NCBI GenBank assembly: GCA_018389105.1
Contig: JACATO010000334.1
Location: 310,001 to 374,000 of the forward strand
DNA: 64,000 nt
From: Nautilus pompilius
Taxonomy: Eukaryota; Mollusca; Cephalopoda; Nautilida; Nautilidae
Reading direction: 5' to 3'
Below the pieces are notes generated by a model, which saw nothing but the letters and a program-made list of their open reading frames with translations, did no database searches and was not told where the DNA came from. The position numbers and the translations under genes were made by a program. Shown piece after piece: positions 49,290 through 62,069 of the stretch (within the stretch, counting starts at the first letter, position 1; each line of letters starts with the position of its first letter).

Positions 49290-49500
49290 TATTATGCATG
49301 TATTATCTTCATTTTAAGTTGCAATTAATTGCCATTTTGCAAGTTGTCTTTTTTTACATTTCTATACATACATGACTCTTTCTCATCCTAAACTAAGCAA
49401 GCAAAAAAAGCTATCAAATATCTAATGCAAATGTACAGAGAAAAAGAAATGCAATACTCTTAATAGTGTTTGTTTGTTTTTTTTTTCAATTATCAGAAGA

Positions 49501-49786
49501 CAGACCTGGATTTAGACATTTATGTAAGAGAAAAGGAATCAAACTAGGGGTCACAAAAACAGGTAGTAAAACATTTATTTCCATTTGATATTTAATCTTT
49601 TTTTTTTTTTACTGCTGGCATACCCCTCCCTGCGTGTGGTATAGTGCACACCACTGTATTGTCCACACAACCCAAGACTAATACCTTGGGATGCAGTTAG
49701 TTCATGGTCCGGAATGCAAAAATTGCATTATTTCAATGATTTAATTTTGTTTTTTTTTTTTTTTCAAAAACCCAGATCCATGTCTG
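49501..49786. mobile_element. hAT-like miniature element, tentative
   Basis: CAGACCTGGATTTAGACATT at 49501 pairs with the complement of the right end (CAGACATGGATCTGGGTTTT) ending at 49786. CAG-x-x-x-TGGAT-type ends are common in hAT elements. An 8-bp target duplication is not evident, so the call rests on the termini. Confidence 0.42.
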
Positions 49787-50126
49787 CAAGTTCCAATGAT
49801 GGTGCTGGACTGTTAATGGGGGTCACACGGAGGAAAAATTGGGAACTAATTGGTTAAACAAATTAAAAGTTCTGAAAGACTAATTATAAAATAGTTTGAA
49901 ACACATGTAGCTATAATTGAGGACTCAATGAAATATCCCATACTTCATACATAAATTAATTTATCAGTACATACATTTAGACAAACAGATGCATATTATC
50001 ATAGGACTATTTATTATCTTCAAACTTTAGTCACACAAGACATTTTTTCACCAAAATAACCTCCTTTATGTATGCTGAACTATCTTATTGGTGACTCTAC
50101 AACTATATCTACCAGTGTATGTACAA

Positions 50127-50440
50127 GGGGTTGGTGCTGTGGCTGGCCAGCTCAGTGTTAGACCACTGGACTTCCATGCTTGAGGCACAGACTTCGATTC
50201 CTGCAAGGACGGAATCATTTTGGCATACCCCCCATATGGTGTAGTTTCTTCTTGCTCTTCTCGTGTGTGGGGTTTTCTCTAGACTTCATGGCTTCCTCCT
50301 GAAAGAATAAGTTCTGATAAGGATTTCTCTGCTGGTCAGAAGTTCCAGGCTACACCTGGCACAGGATTAATGCTAACTAGTGGACTTACCTACCTTGTAG
50401 GCATTAGTGCATGGGAAGAAAAAGAAAAAGAAACTTAACA
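50127..50440 (+). repeat. tRNA-derived SINE
   Basis: An A-box-like TGGCCAGCTCAGTGTTAGAC is followed about 35 bp later by a B box (ACTTCGATTCCT). A GC-richer body of about 200 bp comes next, then an A-rich (GAAAAA)n tail ending near 50440. Head, body and tail are in the order of a complete tRNA-derived SINE. The body shares motifs with the minus-strand copies at 33.0 and 42.1 kb. Confidence 0.72.
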
Positions 50441-50779
50441 GATCAAACAGAATTTCAGTAGTTATGTCCTGCTGGGTTTCATTTGAAAGTTACTGGTATA
50501 CATGTAAATTGATTATTCAATAATAGTTCTCAAAAGATGGTTCTGTTTATATCAGAAGGTCACTTGCTAAACTGATAGCCTTGTTATCTGACACGTACTT
50601 TTAGTCTCTGGCAGTTTGTTGACAAAACCACACCCCTGAACAAGTCATCAGAACCCCTCAGTCAGATACCACAGCACCACTATCTTTACCAACCAAGCAG
50701 GAGGCAAATTGGATGTCTGTGGTCCTTTTTCTTTTTTTTTTCTCCCTTTCTTTTAGACTGTTCCATATATTTTTCATAC

Positions 50780-50937
50780 CTGAAGAACCTCAAACATCTG
50801 GTTAGTCTGCATGACTGGATGACACTAATTATTCCATTTTTGCTGGAGGCTTGAGCAAGAAATGAAGCCATGGTGTTAAGTTCTCTGATGCTGGCATTAT
50901 AGGTCCCTGTACCACTGCCCCACCCACATCCATAACT
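50780..50937 (-). CDS. candidate internal exon, minus strand
   Basis: A frame free of stops over 158 nt lies between GAGTTGGCAG and the donor TTCTTCAG/GTATGA. It codes SYGCGWGSGTGTYNASIREL then NTMASFLAQASSKNGIISVI and more. The composition is coding-like. A second frame is also open for 34 codons, and there is no partner exon, so a dispersed repeat is an alternative. Confidence 0.33.
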
Positions 50938-51018
50938 CTGCCAACTCAATGTTACATTGGCATTTGAGGTGAACAATTTATAGAAGTAGTTTTGGGAAGG
51001 GAAGAAAAAATAAAACAA

Positions 51019-54000
51019 ATAACCAGATACTCGTATATTCTTTTCATGTTTGTTACATTAATCATACTTATTTTAAGCTAATAAATTTCATAGACCCATA
51101 AAAATAGATGCTAGCAAGTCAAAATGTGATAAAAATTTCCAAAGAATGTCAGAAGAGAAACAACACGAAATTAAAGCATTTTTTAAAAAAACAAATCAAA
51201 GTTGACAGATACTGTCCCATTGGCTTTTAATTTAAAAAAAAATATTTCTAATAAACACGATAGCATTTTTTTACTAAAAAAAGAGTGAAAATAAAAAAGA
51301 TATTCACAAATTGTGGAGCAGTGACCAATTAAATGTGCAGACAGTATTTGAAAATGTGATATGGAATGGCCAACAAAGATGTCTTAATGCTTGCAAACTT
51401 ACTGATTTTTAAAATTTGTTTTTAAACATTTTTTTAAATCATTCATTGAAAGCATTAAAGCCATTTTAAAAAATGCAGGAAAACCCTACCATTCTTCTTA
51501 AAGTATTTGATCAAAGATAACATGTTAGATACACAATTGTTGTAGCTTCAATGAAGAATGTGAACAAAGTACAACAACTTTATTAAGCACTCATGATGAT
51601 ACATCAATTTCAGGAAAATATTTTCAAGTATAATTTGCAAATGAAATTATGATGCACTTACAAAAAATACCTCGAAGTTGGTACTGAAGGTGGGATGTTA
51701 TTTGAGTACAATGCAAACTTATTAAAAAGAAGGAAAAAGTCATAGATATAAGCAAGAATAGCACAGGAATACATACAAGTCTTTAGCTCATCATCATCTT
51801 GAATATCCTGTACATGTGTGGAAACCTTATTTGAAAAAAAGATACTAAATTATTGGAAGTTCAATAATAAATTCACAAAATGTTTCCAGGGCTTAAGCTT
51901 TTGGCATACACTGAATGACTAAAAATATCAAAACCTATCAAATTGAAATTTAGACATTTAAGAGAAAATAATTCAAGATTTTATGGATGTAAATTCAAAA
52001 TTTTTTTTCAGCTACTACACATTTACCCAAATGAGGCAATCACAATTCGAAGATGGCTCTGCTTTTAGCAGGCACATTAAAAAAACATTTGCTTAGCAAT
52101 ACAGGGAATAAATTAGCAGTATATATAGTTAATAGTGATAGCATAAATTAATTTCAGTCTTATTGACTGATAATTCTTTTTTGTGGCTTCTAGCAATAAC
52201 TGTAATAGCTTCTCTCTATGTTGCCACTTAATTTATATTAAAAAGAGACTATTTTACAACTATCATCCAGTTTTAGGAAACTTTATTCAAATGATTTTCA
52301 AGCAGGATTTTATTATAGAAAAAAGAGAAAAACACTAGTCAAAATCAATAAACAATCTATCAGCATTCTTATTTCACCTTTTTGCTTACTGTTAAGTATA
52401 ACCATTTCATTTCTCAATAAATGGTACAACTAGAAAACTTATGTATTACATTTCATTATAGATTTTGACCTTTCATTTAATGCACATTTCATAATATAAT
52501 AGTAAAGAGGAGAAAGGGAAGATTTAATAATATGCATAAAGACAGCTATATATATATACAATATATATATTTCTGCAAACAGATATCTTGGAACTTTTTA
52601 CCTGGTTTTAATCTGAATCATCATCACTGGGTGAGAAAACAAGTAGATTATAGTTCAACTGCTTTGTTTTCTGCTTTAGAAAAAAGGGCATTTACATAAC
52701 ACAAAAAAAATACAACTACAAAAACAGGAATTGCCATGTGTCTTGTAAAAATTCAAACTGACCCTCTGGCAACTTCCAGTAGAAGAATCAATTTTAGTAA
52801 TAAATGCATGTGGGGAAAAAAAAAGGTGCATCCAAAATACATGCTGATTTTATTTCTTGGATTTAGTAAAGAAAAAACTTTGGAAAAATCTGCTATAACC
52901 ACTATTATTACTGGAGGCAGGATAACATGTTATTTACTGTATGTGATGTCGTGTCCTTACTACTACATTTTGAGGTTTTATTCTAACTACATAATTCTTT
53001 TATATCACAATCTGATAGATTCAAGCTCCATGTTTGAATTTTTTTAAAAATTATGTTCATCAAAACCTGTCACAATCAGCTAATCATCTAAATAAACTTA
53101 TAAAAATTCTCAAGATTGCCTTTGAAGGGAAACCATAGTATAGCAATCTTAGTTATCTATTTGCTTACTTCAGTTTAGTAATAATAGTTTGCTTGTGCAT
53201 TTTTTTTTAAAGAATAAAATATAAAACTGTTAATCATAATCTCTTAAGAGAAGATGGAAAATGGTCAAAGGCAGTATCTCTTGATCACCAAAGCAACATC
53301 CTCATTATGGTAATTGGGTAAACCACTACACTCTACATATGTTATTTAGTCCAATTAAATGAAAAATGAGAAGCAGTACCAGAATTTTGTTAGTGTATGG
53401 CAGTTAATTACCTTTTGCTGGTGTTATCTTCACAGTGTCATTGTCACCATGAGTCCACCTAACCACAGCCCATTTATTTCTCTTGTATTCTCCAATATCG
53501 ATAACATTTTGTTTTCTTGGCCAAGCCAAACAACACTTTACATGCTGAAGACAAATTCGTCAATCCAACTGACTATGCAAAGCTTGAGATGTTGGAGCAT
53601 TTATAAATGATTTGAATAACAGTTTCCACAATTCAGGGTAATGAATGCATTGCAGCAGAAAGTTAAATGTCAAAGCCAACAGATGCTTACGTTGAGTCTT
53701 TTAATGTAAGCTGGATTGGTGTAGGTAGATATGGTGCCAATTTAATAAAGTGGATAGATGGAAAAAATGCCCAGAACAGTTCTACTTATTTTGTCAAATG
53801 ACCTTTTCTGCATAATTTTGATATGCAACTTATTCAAACATCCTGGAGCATACAGACTGACAGCACCTTATTTTTCCCAAACAAAAAAATTTTTCACAAA
53901 AATAAATAGAGGATTAGGGAGCAAAAAGAGAAAGAAAAAAATTCCCTGACGAACTATAACCATCCTCTTTTCAACATACCCTTTTAGTTTTTGAAAAATG

Positions 54001-54703
54001 ACTAGCCAAAAGTGAATGCGTGAAAGGAAACTTTGTTGTAGGTCACTCAGTTTTTGGTTGGAGAGGGTAACTATTCCAGAAATGATTCTCAACTCATTTT
54101 GAAAACAGGGGTCACATTAAAACTAGATTCGATTCTGTGTATTCTGTGGAAGTTGTCTACACGGGTCTGGTAAGCTACACATACTGTTAATATATATACA
54201 CAAAAGGTAAGCTAATATTGATAAAAACTTTAAATGATGGTAATAAATCAATCAAATTTTATAAACAAAGTAATTGCTGACAGAATAACGCCTAATTGTT
54301 TCAAACTCTGCTTTTCTATGAAACTAAAGACAAAAAAATCAAAGAAACTTTGTACACACTGCATAAAACAAAGATTTACCTTCTACTTGGAGTAAAATCT
54401 CCTAAGAGAACTCACCTTCTTAAGCATACCATGACCATTATCCAGAGTCCTGCTCAACATGCCTTTCTCTGGCCAATGGCCAACAAAGTCCACAGCCTAG
54501 TCTTGCTGACTACATCCTCTTCAGATGCTGCAATGACAGTTGTCGTCAAGCTGACCAGCACACACACACGTGTTTTTTTAACAATCACCTGAGATTCACC
54601 TAAAAACTTACAGTCAACACTAATTTGAGTCTGTATTAATTAGTCATTTTCACCTTCTGTACCAATACATCAAGAGATGTCTCCAGCCACATTCATAAAT
54701 AAT
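51019..54703. other. AT-rich stretch, no gene seen
   Basis: Its right end should contain the 3' untranslated region of the minus-strand gene that ends at 54704. A possible terminal exon on the plus strand after TTTTTTTTCAG near 52011 is too short to support. Confidence 0.4.
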
Positions 54704-55009
54704 TCAGTTCTTCACATTATCTGCATCTCGCCCATGCATGCCATGAACAGGTGTATTGACAGATATCAGCATAGGGTCTTGGTGATCATACGTTTTATCT
54801 ACCCCAGTGAAAGTATTTCCATCACCCTCATTAACCATAATAAGTGTCTTCGCTTTCATTTTCTGCATGCCTTTGTTTAGCTGTAGCTTTGAAAAGCTTT
54901 GATCAAGACTTTTTTCATCAACAGTGGAAGTCTGAAAGTCTTCCCTTCTGCTGCAGTTATGCAGAAAGTCCTTTAATTCACAATCAGCTGAGCTTGGTGT
55001 GTGTTTTGA
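54704..55009 (-). CDS. last coding exon of the nine-exon minus-strand gene
   Basis: The acceptor TTGTTACTTTTAGCAG is followed by 101 codons and TGA at 54704-54706. It is entered in phase 0, as the exon at 56756 requires. The peptide starts SKHTPSSADCELKDFLHNCS and goes on through a charged, low-hydrophobicity stretch containing DEKSLDQSFSKLQ. This looks like a disordered C-terminal tail. No methionine-initiated frame of note exists here, so the exon is easily missed by ORF finders. The long open frame in AT-rich DNA plus the strong acceptor support it. Confidence 0.7.
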   Translation of the reverse strand, partial: SKHTPSSADCELKDFLHNCSRREDFQTSTVDEKSLDQSFSKLQLNKGMQKMKAKTLIMVNEGDGNTFTGVDKTYDHQDPMLISVNTPVHGMHGRDADNVKN

Positions 55010-55334
55010 CTGCTAAAAGTAACAAAAGAAACAAACTCTACATACACACAGAATACATTATTTATTAATTAAAAAAAAAAAAATTACCCATGTCTCTTCA
55101 TTTTCAAAGAGTTTGCTTTTGCCAGAAGTTTAAGTCATGGAGCATTCATGGATCATCTAAGCCAGGTACAAGAGCAAACAATCAGCCATAAAATGAAGGG
55201 TTAGTTTAAGAATTTCCTATCCTCTTAGTAGCAGTTTAACTGATGAATCTGTTTCAACAATCTTTTGAGCTAAAACTTGTTTTAAAAAAAAAATACAATA
55301 AAAAAATCTAGCAACCTACAGGCTCAAAGACACC

Positions 55335-55530
55335 ATGGTCCTGAATGATTTTTCAGCAAGATAAACTAAGACCTCACATTGCTACATTTTGCTGTTGTGG
55401 CCACATTAAGGATCAACTCAGCTGCTGTACTCACCTGTAAGTAAACCGGCCTCATATACTCTTGTACTTGTGAGGTTTTAGTTCAGGAATGGGATGCCTT
55501 TTCCTGCCTTTTCCCAGCCTCTAATTCAGC
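55335..55530 (+). pseudogene. Tc1-like transposase fragment in an intron
   Basis: The plus strand reads FQQDKLRPHIATFCCCG near 55351-55401, the second catalytic Asp block of Tc1-like proteins. EVLVQEWDAF follows about 85 bp later, where the family has an EW-x-x-IP block. The fragment is short, with stops. It lies antisense in the last intron of the minus-strand gene. Confidence 0.45.
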
Positions 55531-56755
55531 TGACATAAAATTGTATACCTATGTTATACTTTTTTAATGGAAAGGTCTATATACTAATTTCCATCTTCAA
55601 ATGTTATACTCTGTTCAATGTATAATATTTTTCATATATAAGTAATTACATAGTCATCCAAATAAACCGTGTGCCAAGACTTATAGAATCCATTAAGGTC
55701 AAATTCTAAATTATGAGAAAAACAAATTTTGGTTTCATGAGAAACTCAGCTCTGTAAAAGGTTTTTGGATGGCAAGAAAAATAATAAAATAAAAGTAAAG
55801 AGAAGAGAATATTAAAAAAATACCAAATGATAAATAAAGGTAAAAAAATTAAGAAAAAGGTGCGCACAGCTCACATACACAGATTAAGTACAATTTGCAC
55901 AAAATGAAGGGGAGATAAATCAAAAAAGGAAAGAGAAAATATTGATTTTACTAGTTTATAAATGAAGAGAAATATGATTTCAGTATGGTCAGTGTGGGAT
56001 CTGGCCAAAACCGAAATATCAGCTTTAAAGGATGTCTAACTAATGCTGTAAGGCTTCCTCATGATTGTACAGATGGGAGACAACCCACTTGTGTTTGTAC
56101 AGGATAAATTTACTTGCATAGCCAGAAGTACAATCCTATTTGATGGAATAAGTTAAATGAAACATGTGGAGATTTTATCCTTAAATAGCAGAGGGGGGAG
56201 GAGTCTCAATCTGGCACTAAATGTAAAATGCATTTTTAATGAGCTAAACTGCAAGTTATTCTGGTTATGTTTTTATTCTAACTTTAAATATTTTTTTTAA
56301 ATAGGTACTTTAAGCCACACTGATTGAGTGAAGAAACCGTGCTCAAGAAATACGCTAAACTAAGCCAGTACCCACAAGAATTCCCTGGCTTCTTTTTTAT
56401 TATGAATTTAAATTCCATTGTCAAGCCTGATACATAAAAACAAATTAAATTTGAGAAAAATAGATTTCATAAGCTATGATGGGGTAATCATATCTTTGTA
56501 GAATATGCTAGCATCAGAATACATCTATGGATAGAGTACATTAAATGCTAACCAGAGTGCTGAAGAAACTTTCACACAAGCTTTAGCAAATTCAGAAGAT
56601 GGACTGGAAGAAAAACCATGATAGCTATGGCAAAAAGAAACCATGCCACAGTTAGAAGTGAAGCAAAGAAAAAATAATCTAGCAATTGCTGTGGTATACC
56701 GTGGTTTATTTTAAGCTAATCAACTGTATAGAAACCTGTTAAGGCGACAACTTAC

Positions 56756-56830
56756 AACATGGTTCAGTTTCAGCTCTCTTGCTAGAGGTGATCTTCCCAC
56801 ATTCTTTGCTGATCTCTTGACTCTCTGTGG
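56756..56830 (-). CDS. exon 8 of the nine-exon minus-strand gene
   Basis: A 75-nt exon, phase 0 on both sides, with excellent borders: TTTTCTCTTCTTTGCAG acceptor and CATGTT/GTAAGT donor. It codes PQRVKRSAKNVGRSPLAREL then KLNHV. The peptide is basic, with one P-Q-R-V motif and one Ser-Pro site. Because it is frame-neutral it could be skipped without disturbing the reading frame. Confidence 0.75.
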
Positions 56831-58524
56831 CTGCAAAGAAGAGAAAATAATTTTAAAAACATCAAGTCACTTGAACACCACCAGGACATGCAGAACAGAA
56901 ACATCAGTGCCATGGTTTTCCTAGCTTAAAACTGCAGCCACACAGACACAAACAAAACAAACAAGCAGAAACGTGAGCGATTTAATTCAGCATGAAGCTC
57001 TAAGGCACATCTATTCTAAAATAGATAGGCATTTAGCATGTCTGCTCATTTGAGAGCTTACAGATTGAAACTCTTTGCCTTATTAATATGCTTGAATGTA
57101 TAGATTAAAGATAACATATAACTGTTTTCAGTGCAGAAACAAATAATACGAAAAGATTACTGATAATAGCATTATAGGTATGGCCATCAAAGGCCAAGGC
57201 ATGCTCTTGGGTAAACTTGATGGTGGGGGGCATTGAGGTAACTCCCCTCCTCCAGCCCACTAGGCAATATTCTTGATTATATAGAAATTTAAAGATTACC
57301 AGAAAGAAAAAAATATTTTGGACTAACAATCATTCAACAGTGCCCAAACTATTAATTTACTGCAGCTATAGTGTGTGAGACAGACATTTGGACATTACAA
57401 TCTAACATAGAAAACCAATTCTGGTAAAAAATTTGTAACATTTGTTGTACCAAATTCTGTACTGGCCTCAATGCAAGGAAGCATCAATGAGGGAATAAAT
57501 TAGAATGTGTTAATTCTAAACAAGCCACATCAATGCTATAACTCTCTCCACCTAGCTCCTGGGAAATCCTTGTATTTGCTCAGATGACAGTTTGGATACT
57601 GTAGATAGGTGGAGAGGATAAAACCAAACGTATGGGCAAATAATCAAATCAAACCAACCCCTGGAGCAATAAGTGTTGGGTTACAATAAAACGGAAACCA
57701 ATTCAAAGATAATTGGCATTAGTCTCCCTTGAAGATTTCATTTTATATTTTTATAATTTCCATGTTTACTTATTATTATTTGAACATTTTTTGCTTGTCA
57801 TCATTTATTTTCCAGGCCATCTACAAATTAAATTCCTCTTTTACACTTGAATTTCAGAAAAATAACTGATGCCTCATTCAGGAGTGTTGATATCCTAGAT
57901 TAACCTGACAAAGATGATTAAAGGGACGTAACTAACACGATAGTTTACTTTTCAAAGAGCTATATTTTTCGTAAGTTAATTCCTTAAGAAATTATTCATA
58001 GATGCAGTCATAAGGGCAAGATTTTAAAATATTAAATTAAAACAATAAAAATATTACCAAAGAATAATAATGGAAGGTATTTCTCTTTTTAAAATAAAAA
58101 TCACAGGGAACAAAGTTCAAAATAAAATTTAAACATAATAATATAAATTTTAGCCATTAATAAAAGTGTTCAGCAGCATGAAGGTTATATAAAAAGTCTG
58201 GCAATTATGAAGTAATTTAGAAATCTTCTATATAACGAAAATACAGAATAAAGTAATGCTGGTTTTTTTTCTTATTAGTTATATACTTAAACCATGCAAC
58301 TTTATTTTAGAAAAATTAACTTTTCATTTCTCATGAGTTGTACTAAGTGACCACTGTAGAATTTATGTAGCAAATACGAAGTCATATTTATAACATTATG
58401 AATACAAAGCAAACATATTTTAATTCTCAAAGTAATTGTCTCCCTTTAACTAGAAATATACCTGGATAGCATTAAAGGAGTTTGCTGCAGTATTCCTGTA
58501 ACAAAGAAATACATAAAATCTTAC

Positions 58525-58667
58525 CCAACCCACTGGCGTCCGACATTTCTCCACTCTTTGAGGTGGCATGAGTGGTGTCTGAGGACTGTATTTCAATGTC
58601 AGCTTTCTCTTTCCACCCAATGAGAAACTGGGTGTAACATGATGGCATGTGTGCCTTGAGTGTGACT
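58525..58667 (-). CDS. exon 7 of the nine-exon minus-strand gene
   Basis: A 143-nt exon entered in phase 1 (AG completes a Glu codon) and left in phase 0 at GGTTGG/GTAAGA. It codes SHSRHTCHHVTPSFSLGGKR, then a stretch with YSPQTPLMPPQRVEK and RTPVGW. It carries four Ser/Thr-Pro sites and one P-Q-R-V motif. The acceptor region after GATGTTGAAG offers two AG choices two bases apart; only the first keeps the frame with the upstream exons. Confidence 0.72.
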
Positions 58668-58871
58668 CTTCAACATCGAAAGAATGCAGGCAATAAGAAA
58701 AGGTAAAAAAAAAAAAAAAAAGAAGGGAGATTACTTCAGATTTTTGAAAATTAGCAATCATGTTATAATTAGAATTATTGTTATTTTAAATATAAAGTTA
58801 TCTCCGTTCATACATTTTAATGGGTAATTGTACCTGATGTTTCTTTATTCTAACATTTTACTTTTCCTCAC

Positions 58872-58898
58872 CTCTTGAAACAAGACTGCTGGATCTAG
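58872..58898 (-). CDS. 27-nt microexon (exon 6) of the nine-exon minus-strand gene
   Basis: The microexon lies between acceptor ...GTGCTAG and the strong donor CAAGAG/GTGAGG. It is phase 1 on both sides and adds nine residues (reading ARSSSLVSR and a split Glu codon) without changing the frame. Skipping it also joins exons 5 and 7 in frame, so it is a natural cassette. The insert is Ser-rich. Support comes from the donor and exact phase fit; the acceptor is only average. Confidence 0.5.
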
Positions 58899-59164
58899 CT
58901 AGCACAATGTTACAGAGGCAAAAAGAAAAGTTGTCATTACAACTATCATGGAACATTTAAAAGTGCTTTGTTACTGCATATTTGTGAAGGATGATAACTA
59001 CAAAGGCTTTTTGGTCAATCATCAGACAGAGAAACAGTTCATCATTTGACATCCACATCTATAAATGTCAAACATCATATATTTCCAAGATTATAGCAAT
59101 TTTGGTACCTGACATGGCTACCTCTTTCTACCACACATGCATAAAATCCATTTCTAGGCATACT

Positions 59165-59211
59165 TTCTCTCTCCTCTCTCTCTCGTGGGTGTGTGTGTGT
59201 GTGTGGGGGGG
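59165..59211. repeat. composite (CT)n-(GT)n-G8 microsatellite
   Basis: A CT run passes into a GT run and then a G run, within an intron of the minus-strand gene. Confidence 0.85.
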
Positions 59212-59993
59212 GAATTATCTAAAGAATAAAAAACCAGAACTTTTTAAAACTTTCCTAAGGGAAAAAATCTTTATTAACTCATAGGTGATAGAAAGAAGAA
59301 CCAACCAATTGAAATGTCAGAATTTAATCCTTTTTTTTATGCATCCTTGGCATAACTGGCAGGGAAGAGTTTAACTTTAATCTCTTTAACATGAAATATA
59401 ACAAAGCTCCTGATGATGCACTAATTAAATTATCTGTAAACATAAGTATACTTAAATTTAAACAAAAATAAGAAAAAGTAAACAAGGCATAATTTAAATT
59501 AAAATGCAATTTTCAAACATCGTATGTTCATAATTAACCTAAAAAAATTAAAAGGAACTTCTTTTAAATTCAATGATCAACAACACAGTGCAAAAAAAAT
59601 GTAATTAAAAAAAAAAAACAAACCTAAGTTATATCAAGGATGACTGCTGCATTTTTTAGATTGTTTTGAAAATATGGATGTAAGGTGGTGGATACTGAAC
59701 TAGCATCTCTGCACACACCAGTTCTCCACCTAGGTTTTGTTGTTTCCAAATTTTCTGCATCACTAAATACAACACACAAGCCAAAGAAATATGCAGATTA
59801 ATATGACCTGACAACTCACTCAATATGAACAGCATGGATTTAAAAGGTATTCAGAGATAAGGAAGCAAGAAGTTAAAATAAAGCTTCCTGAAACAGACAA
59901 GCAAGTCCTAGTAATTTCCCTTGAGTTGGTATCATGTGATGGTCAAGCAACTAAGGTGTAAGCAGAGGATAATAAACAATTAAATGTCTTCAC

Positions 59994-60126
59994 CTGTGAG
60001 GACTCTTTGAGGACTGCCAATACGCTGGGGTGTCTTTCTGATGCATGATGGCTTAGGAGTTAAGGATTCTTGCACCAACTGCCGTTTAAAGATGGGTGAT
60101 TTAAGATAGACTGCATAACGAGGAGT
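59994..60126 (-). CDS. exon 5 of the nine-exon minus-strand gene
   Basis: A 133-nt exon, phase 0 in (acceptor CTATTTTTAAG) and phase 1 out (CTCACAG/GTGAAG). It codes TPRYAVYLKSPIFKRQLVQE then SLTPKPSCIRKTPQRIGSPQ and RVLT. It holds five Ser/Thr-Pro sites, two of which (TPQR and SPQR) fit the full CDK consensus, and two P-Q-R-[I/V] motifs. This is the part of the protein most suggestive of cell-cycle kinase control. Confidence 0.75.
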
Positions 60127-60904
60127 CTTAAAAATAGATAAATAATTAAATGAGACAGAGAGCATGAAAGTAAAAAAGACATTGGACACATCTGCGTATG
60201 GCACCAATTCTCATTAAAACGTCTGAAAACAACAGTGAAATTTCTGTTGCAATAATGATAAATAATTTAAGAGATGGCATATCAAATGTTCTAGTAAGGT
60301 CTTCTTCCACTAATGGCAGAAAGCATCATTTGCCTGAACTATGCCTCAGGTCAAAACAGCTCACACCAGACAGACATGGTGTTGTCTGAAGTCCCACATG
60401 AATACTCACCAATCAATCAGTGAACATAAACTCTATCCTTAACATGCATTAAATCAAATAACTCAGAGCCAGTAACTATGCTTCCCATTTCTCTTTCAAT
60501 ATATCAGCAACATCATTGTTCCTTCCTTTGGCCAAGAATATTCTCTCTTCTATAGGGAGTACCCATTTTAATGTTGGCAGCTAGCTCTAGAAAAAAACAC
60601 TTGGCCATATAATGCAAATGCACACACACGCACTTCTCCCAAAACTCATTCACACTGACCAATGTTAGAGCAATCTTTCATTTGTTTAAATAAAAAAAGC
60701 AGCAGCATAAAATGCACATAATATCAGATGAAAAACAACAAGAAATAAACACAAATAATTAGAGTTTTATCAGCAATAAAATAGAAATAGAGAAAGTCTG
60801 AGATGTAACTCCAGCTGTATATAATAAACAACAACAGAAGTAAAGAAAAAAAAAGGCAGAAATCAGTGGTCGTGCAGTAAACTGCTTTTTTTCTTCCTTC
60901 TTAC

Positions 60905-60987
60905 CTTTTGGTTGGTATTGTTAGTTGGGCAGCCTATCAAGTACTGATTAGCAATTGATGTAATGTATCTGGTTCTTTTAAAACCCC
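60905..60987 (-). CDS. exon 4 of the nine-exon minus-strand gene
   Basis: An 83-nt exon with an excellent donor (CCAAAAG/GTAAGAAGG). The acceptor ATTATTGAG lacks a pyrimidine tract but is the one that keeps phase 1 in. It codes GFKRTRYITSIANQYLIGCP then TNNTNQK and leaves in phase 0. The RTRYITSIANQYL segment reads like a folded helix at the edge of a structured domain. Confidence 0.62.
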
Positions 60988-61675
60988 CTCAATAATATCC
61001 CCTCTGGTGATTGCCTTCTACATTAAACTTCTATTAATCAAGCAAATCAGGTATGTTCATCTCAATCTTCAATCACTGGTTCTGGCACCATATTTAACTG
61101 GCCCAGTTTCTTATTCCAATAGTGAGCTTAAGCTCCACAATTAATTACCCATCTCATAAATTCCATGAAGGTTAAATACATACACTGCCACGTTAATTTG
61201 CTGTTTGTTTGTTTTAAGCTGCATTTACCAATGATGATCATTAACTTTTGTAGTTAAATATATGATGGATTCATTTAAACTTCCATTATGATAGAGTTTC
61301 AATAATGACATACCACAAATGCATTTTAAATTTGTATCAGTATAAAACAATGTGATAAAATGAAAATAAACAGTCTGTCATGTAGGCATGCTACTATCTG
61401 GTTTTTAATAGGCAAACACTCTAATGGTTTTAGTGTTGGAAATTCTAATGAGGGCCTGGACATTTTGGTCTCAGCTGAAAAGCTATTTACATTATATAGC
61501 TAGTAAAGAACCTAGCCACTGGAGTAGATTAGACTTTTTCTAATAAATGACAGAATTTTACAAAAGGCTTGCACATATTTCAAGGTTACTTTAACTCCCC
61601 ATGTGCTCTATTTCTGCATTGCACAATAAAAATGAAGCATTAAGAAGATGGTAGGTATATTGAGTGAGTAGCAAT

Positions 61676-61691
61676 ACACACACACACACAC
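61676..61691. repeat. (CA)n microsatellite
   Basis: About eight CA units in an intron of the minus-strand gene. Confidence 0.85.
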
Positions 61692-62069
61692 AATGTGTAT
61701 ATGGAGGATAAAATGTTTCAGCCCTAAAGGCTATTAAATCTTGTACAACAAAATATACTGTAAAAATTATTTAAAGAAATTTTGCCTTGTTGGTTCTATA
61801 TATTAGCTCAGCATCCATAACTCTCTCCCATTGGTATTATTACTCTTAGCCAGCATACAGCACACCATCAGCTATAGTATGTCCATATTAGACCGCATAG
61901 ATAGGAGACATGAAAGATGCATAATTTGCACAAAGCTATCGAATAGATATTTAGATACCAGAATGATTTATTTATGCAAGAAGATGAGTCACAAATACAG
62001 GTTAACAAAGAACTACTGAAGTTTCCCCCACAAGGAAATTTTAGTTAGTAAATTAATAATAATTTTTAC

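Noticed and set aside
49501-49527. 27-nt microexon after a strong acceptor, with donor TTTAT/GTAAGA
   Set aside because: The same bases form the left terminus of a hAT-like miniature element whose right end is found at 49786, which explains the sequence better.
59633-59762. Minus-strand open segment after acceptor GTATTTAG
   Set aside because: Entered in phase 1 from the exon at 59994 it hits a stop. In its open frame it ends in TAG just before a poor donor. It could be an alternative terminal exon, but support is weak.
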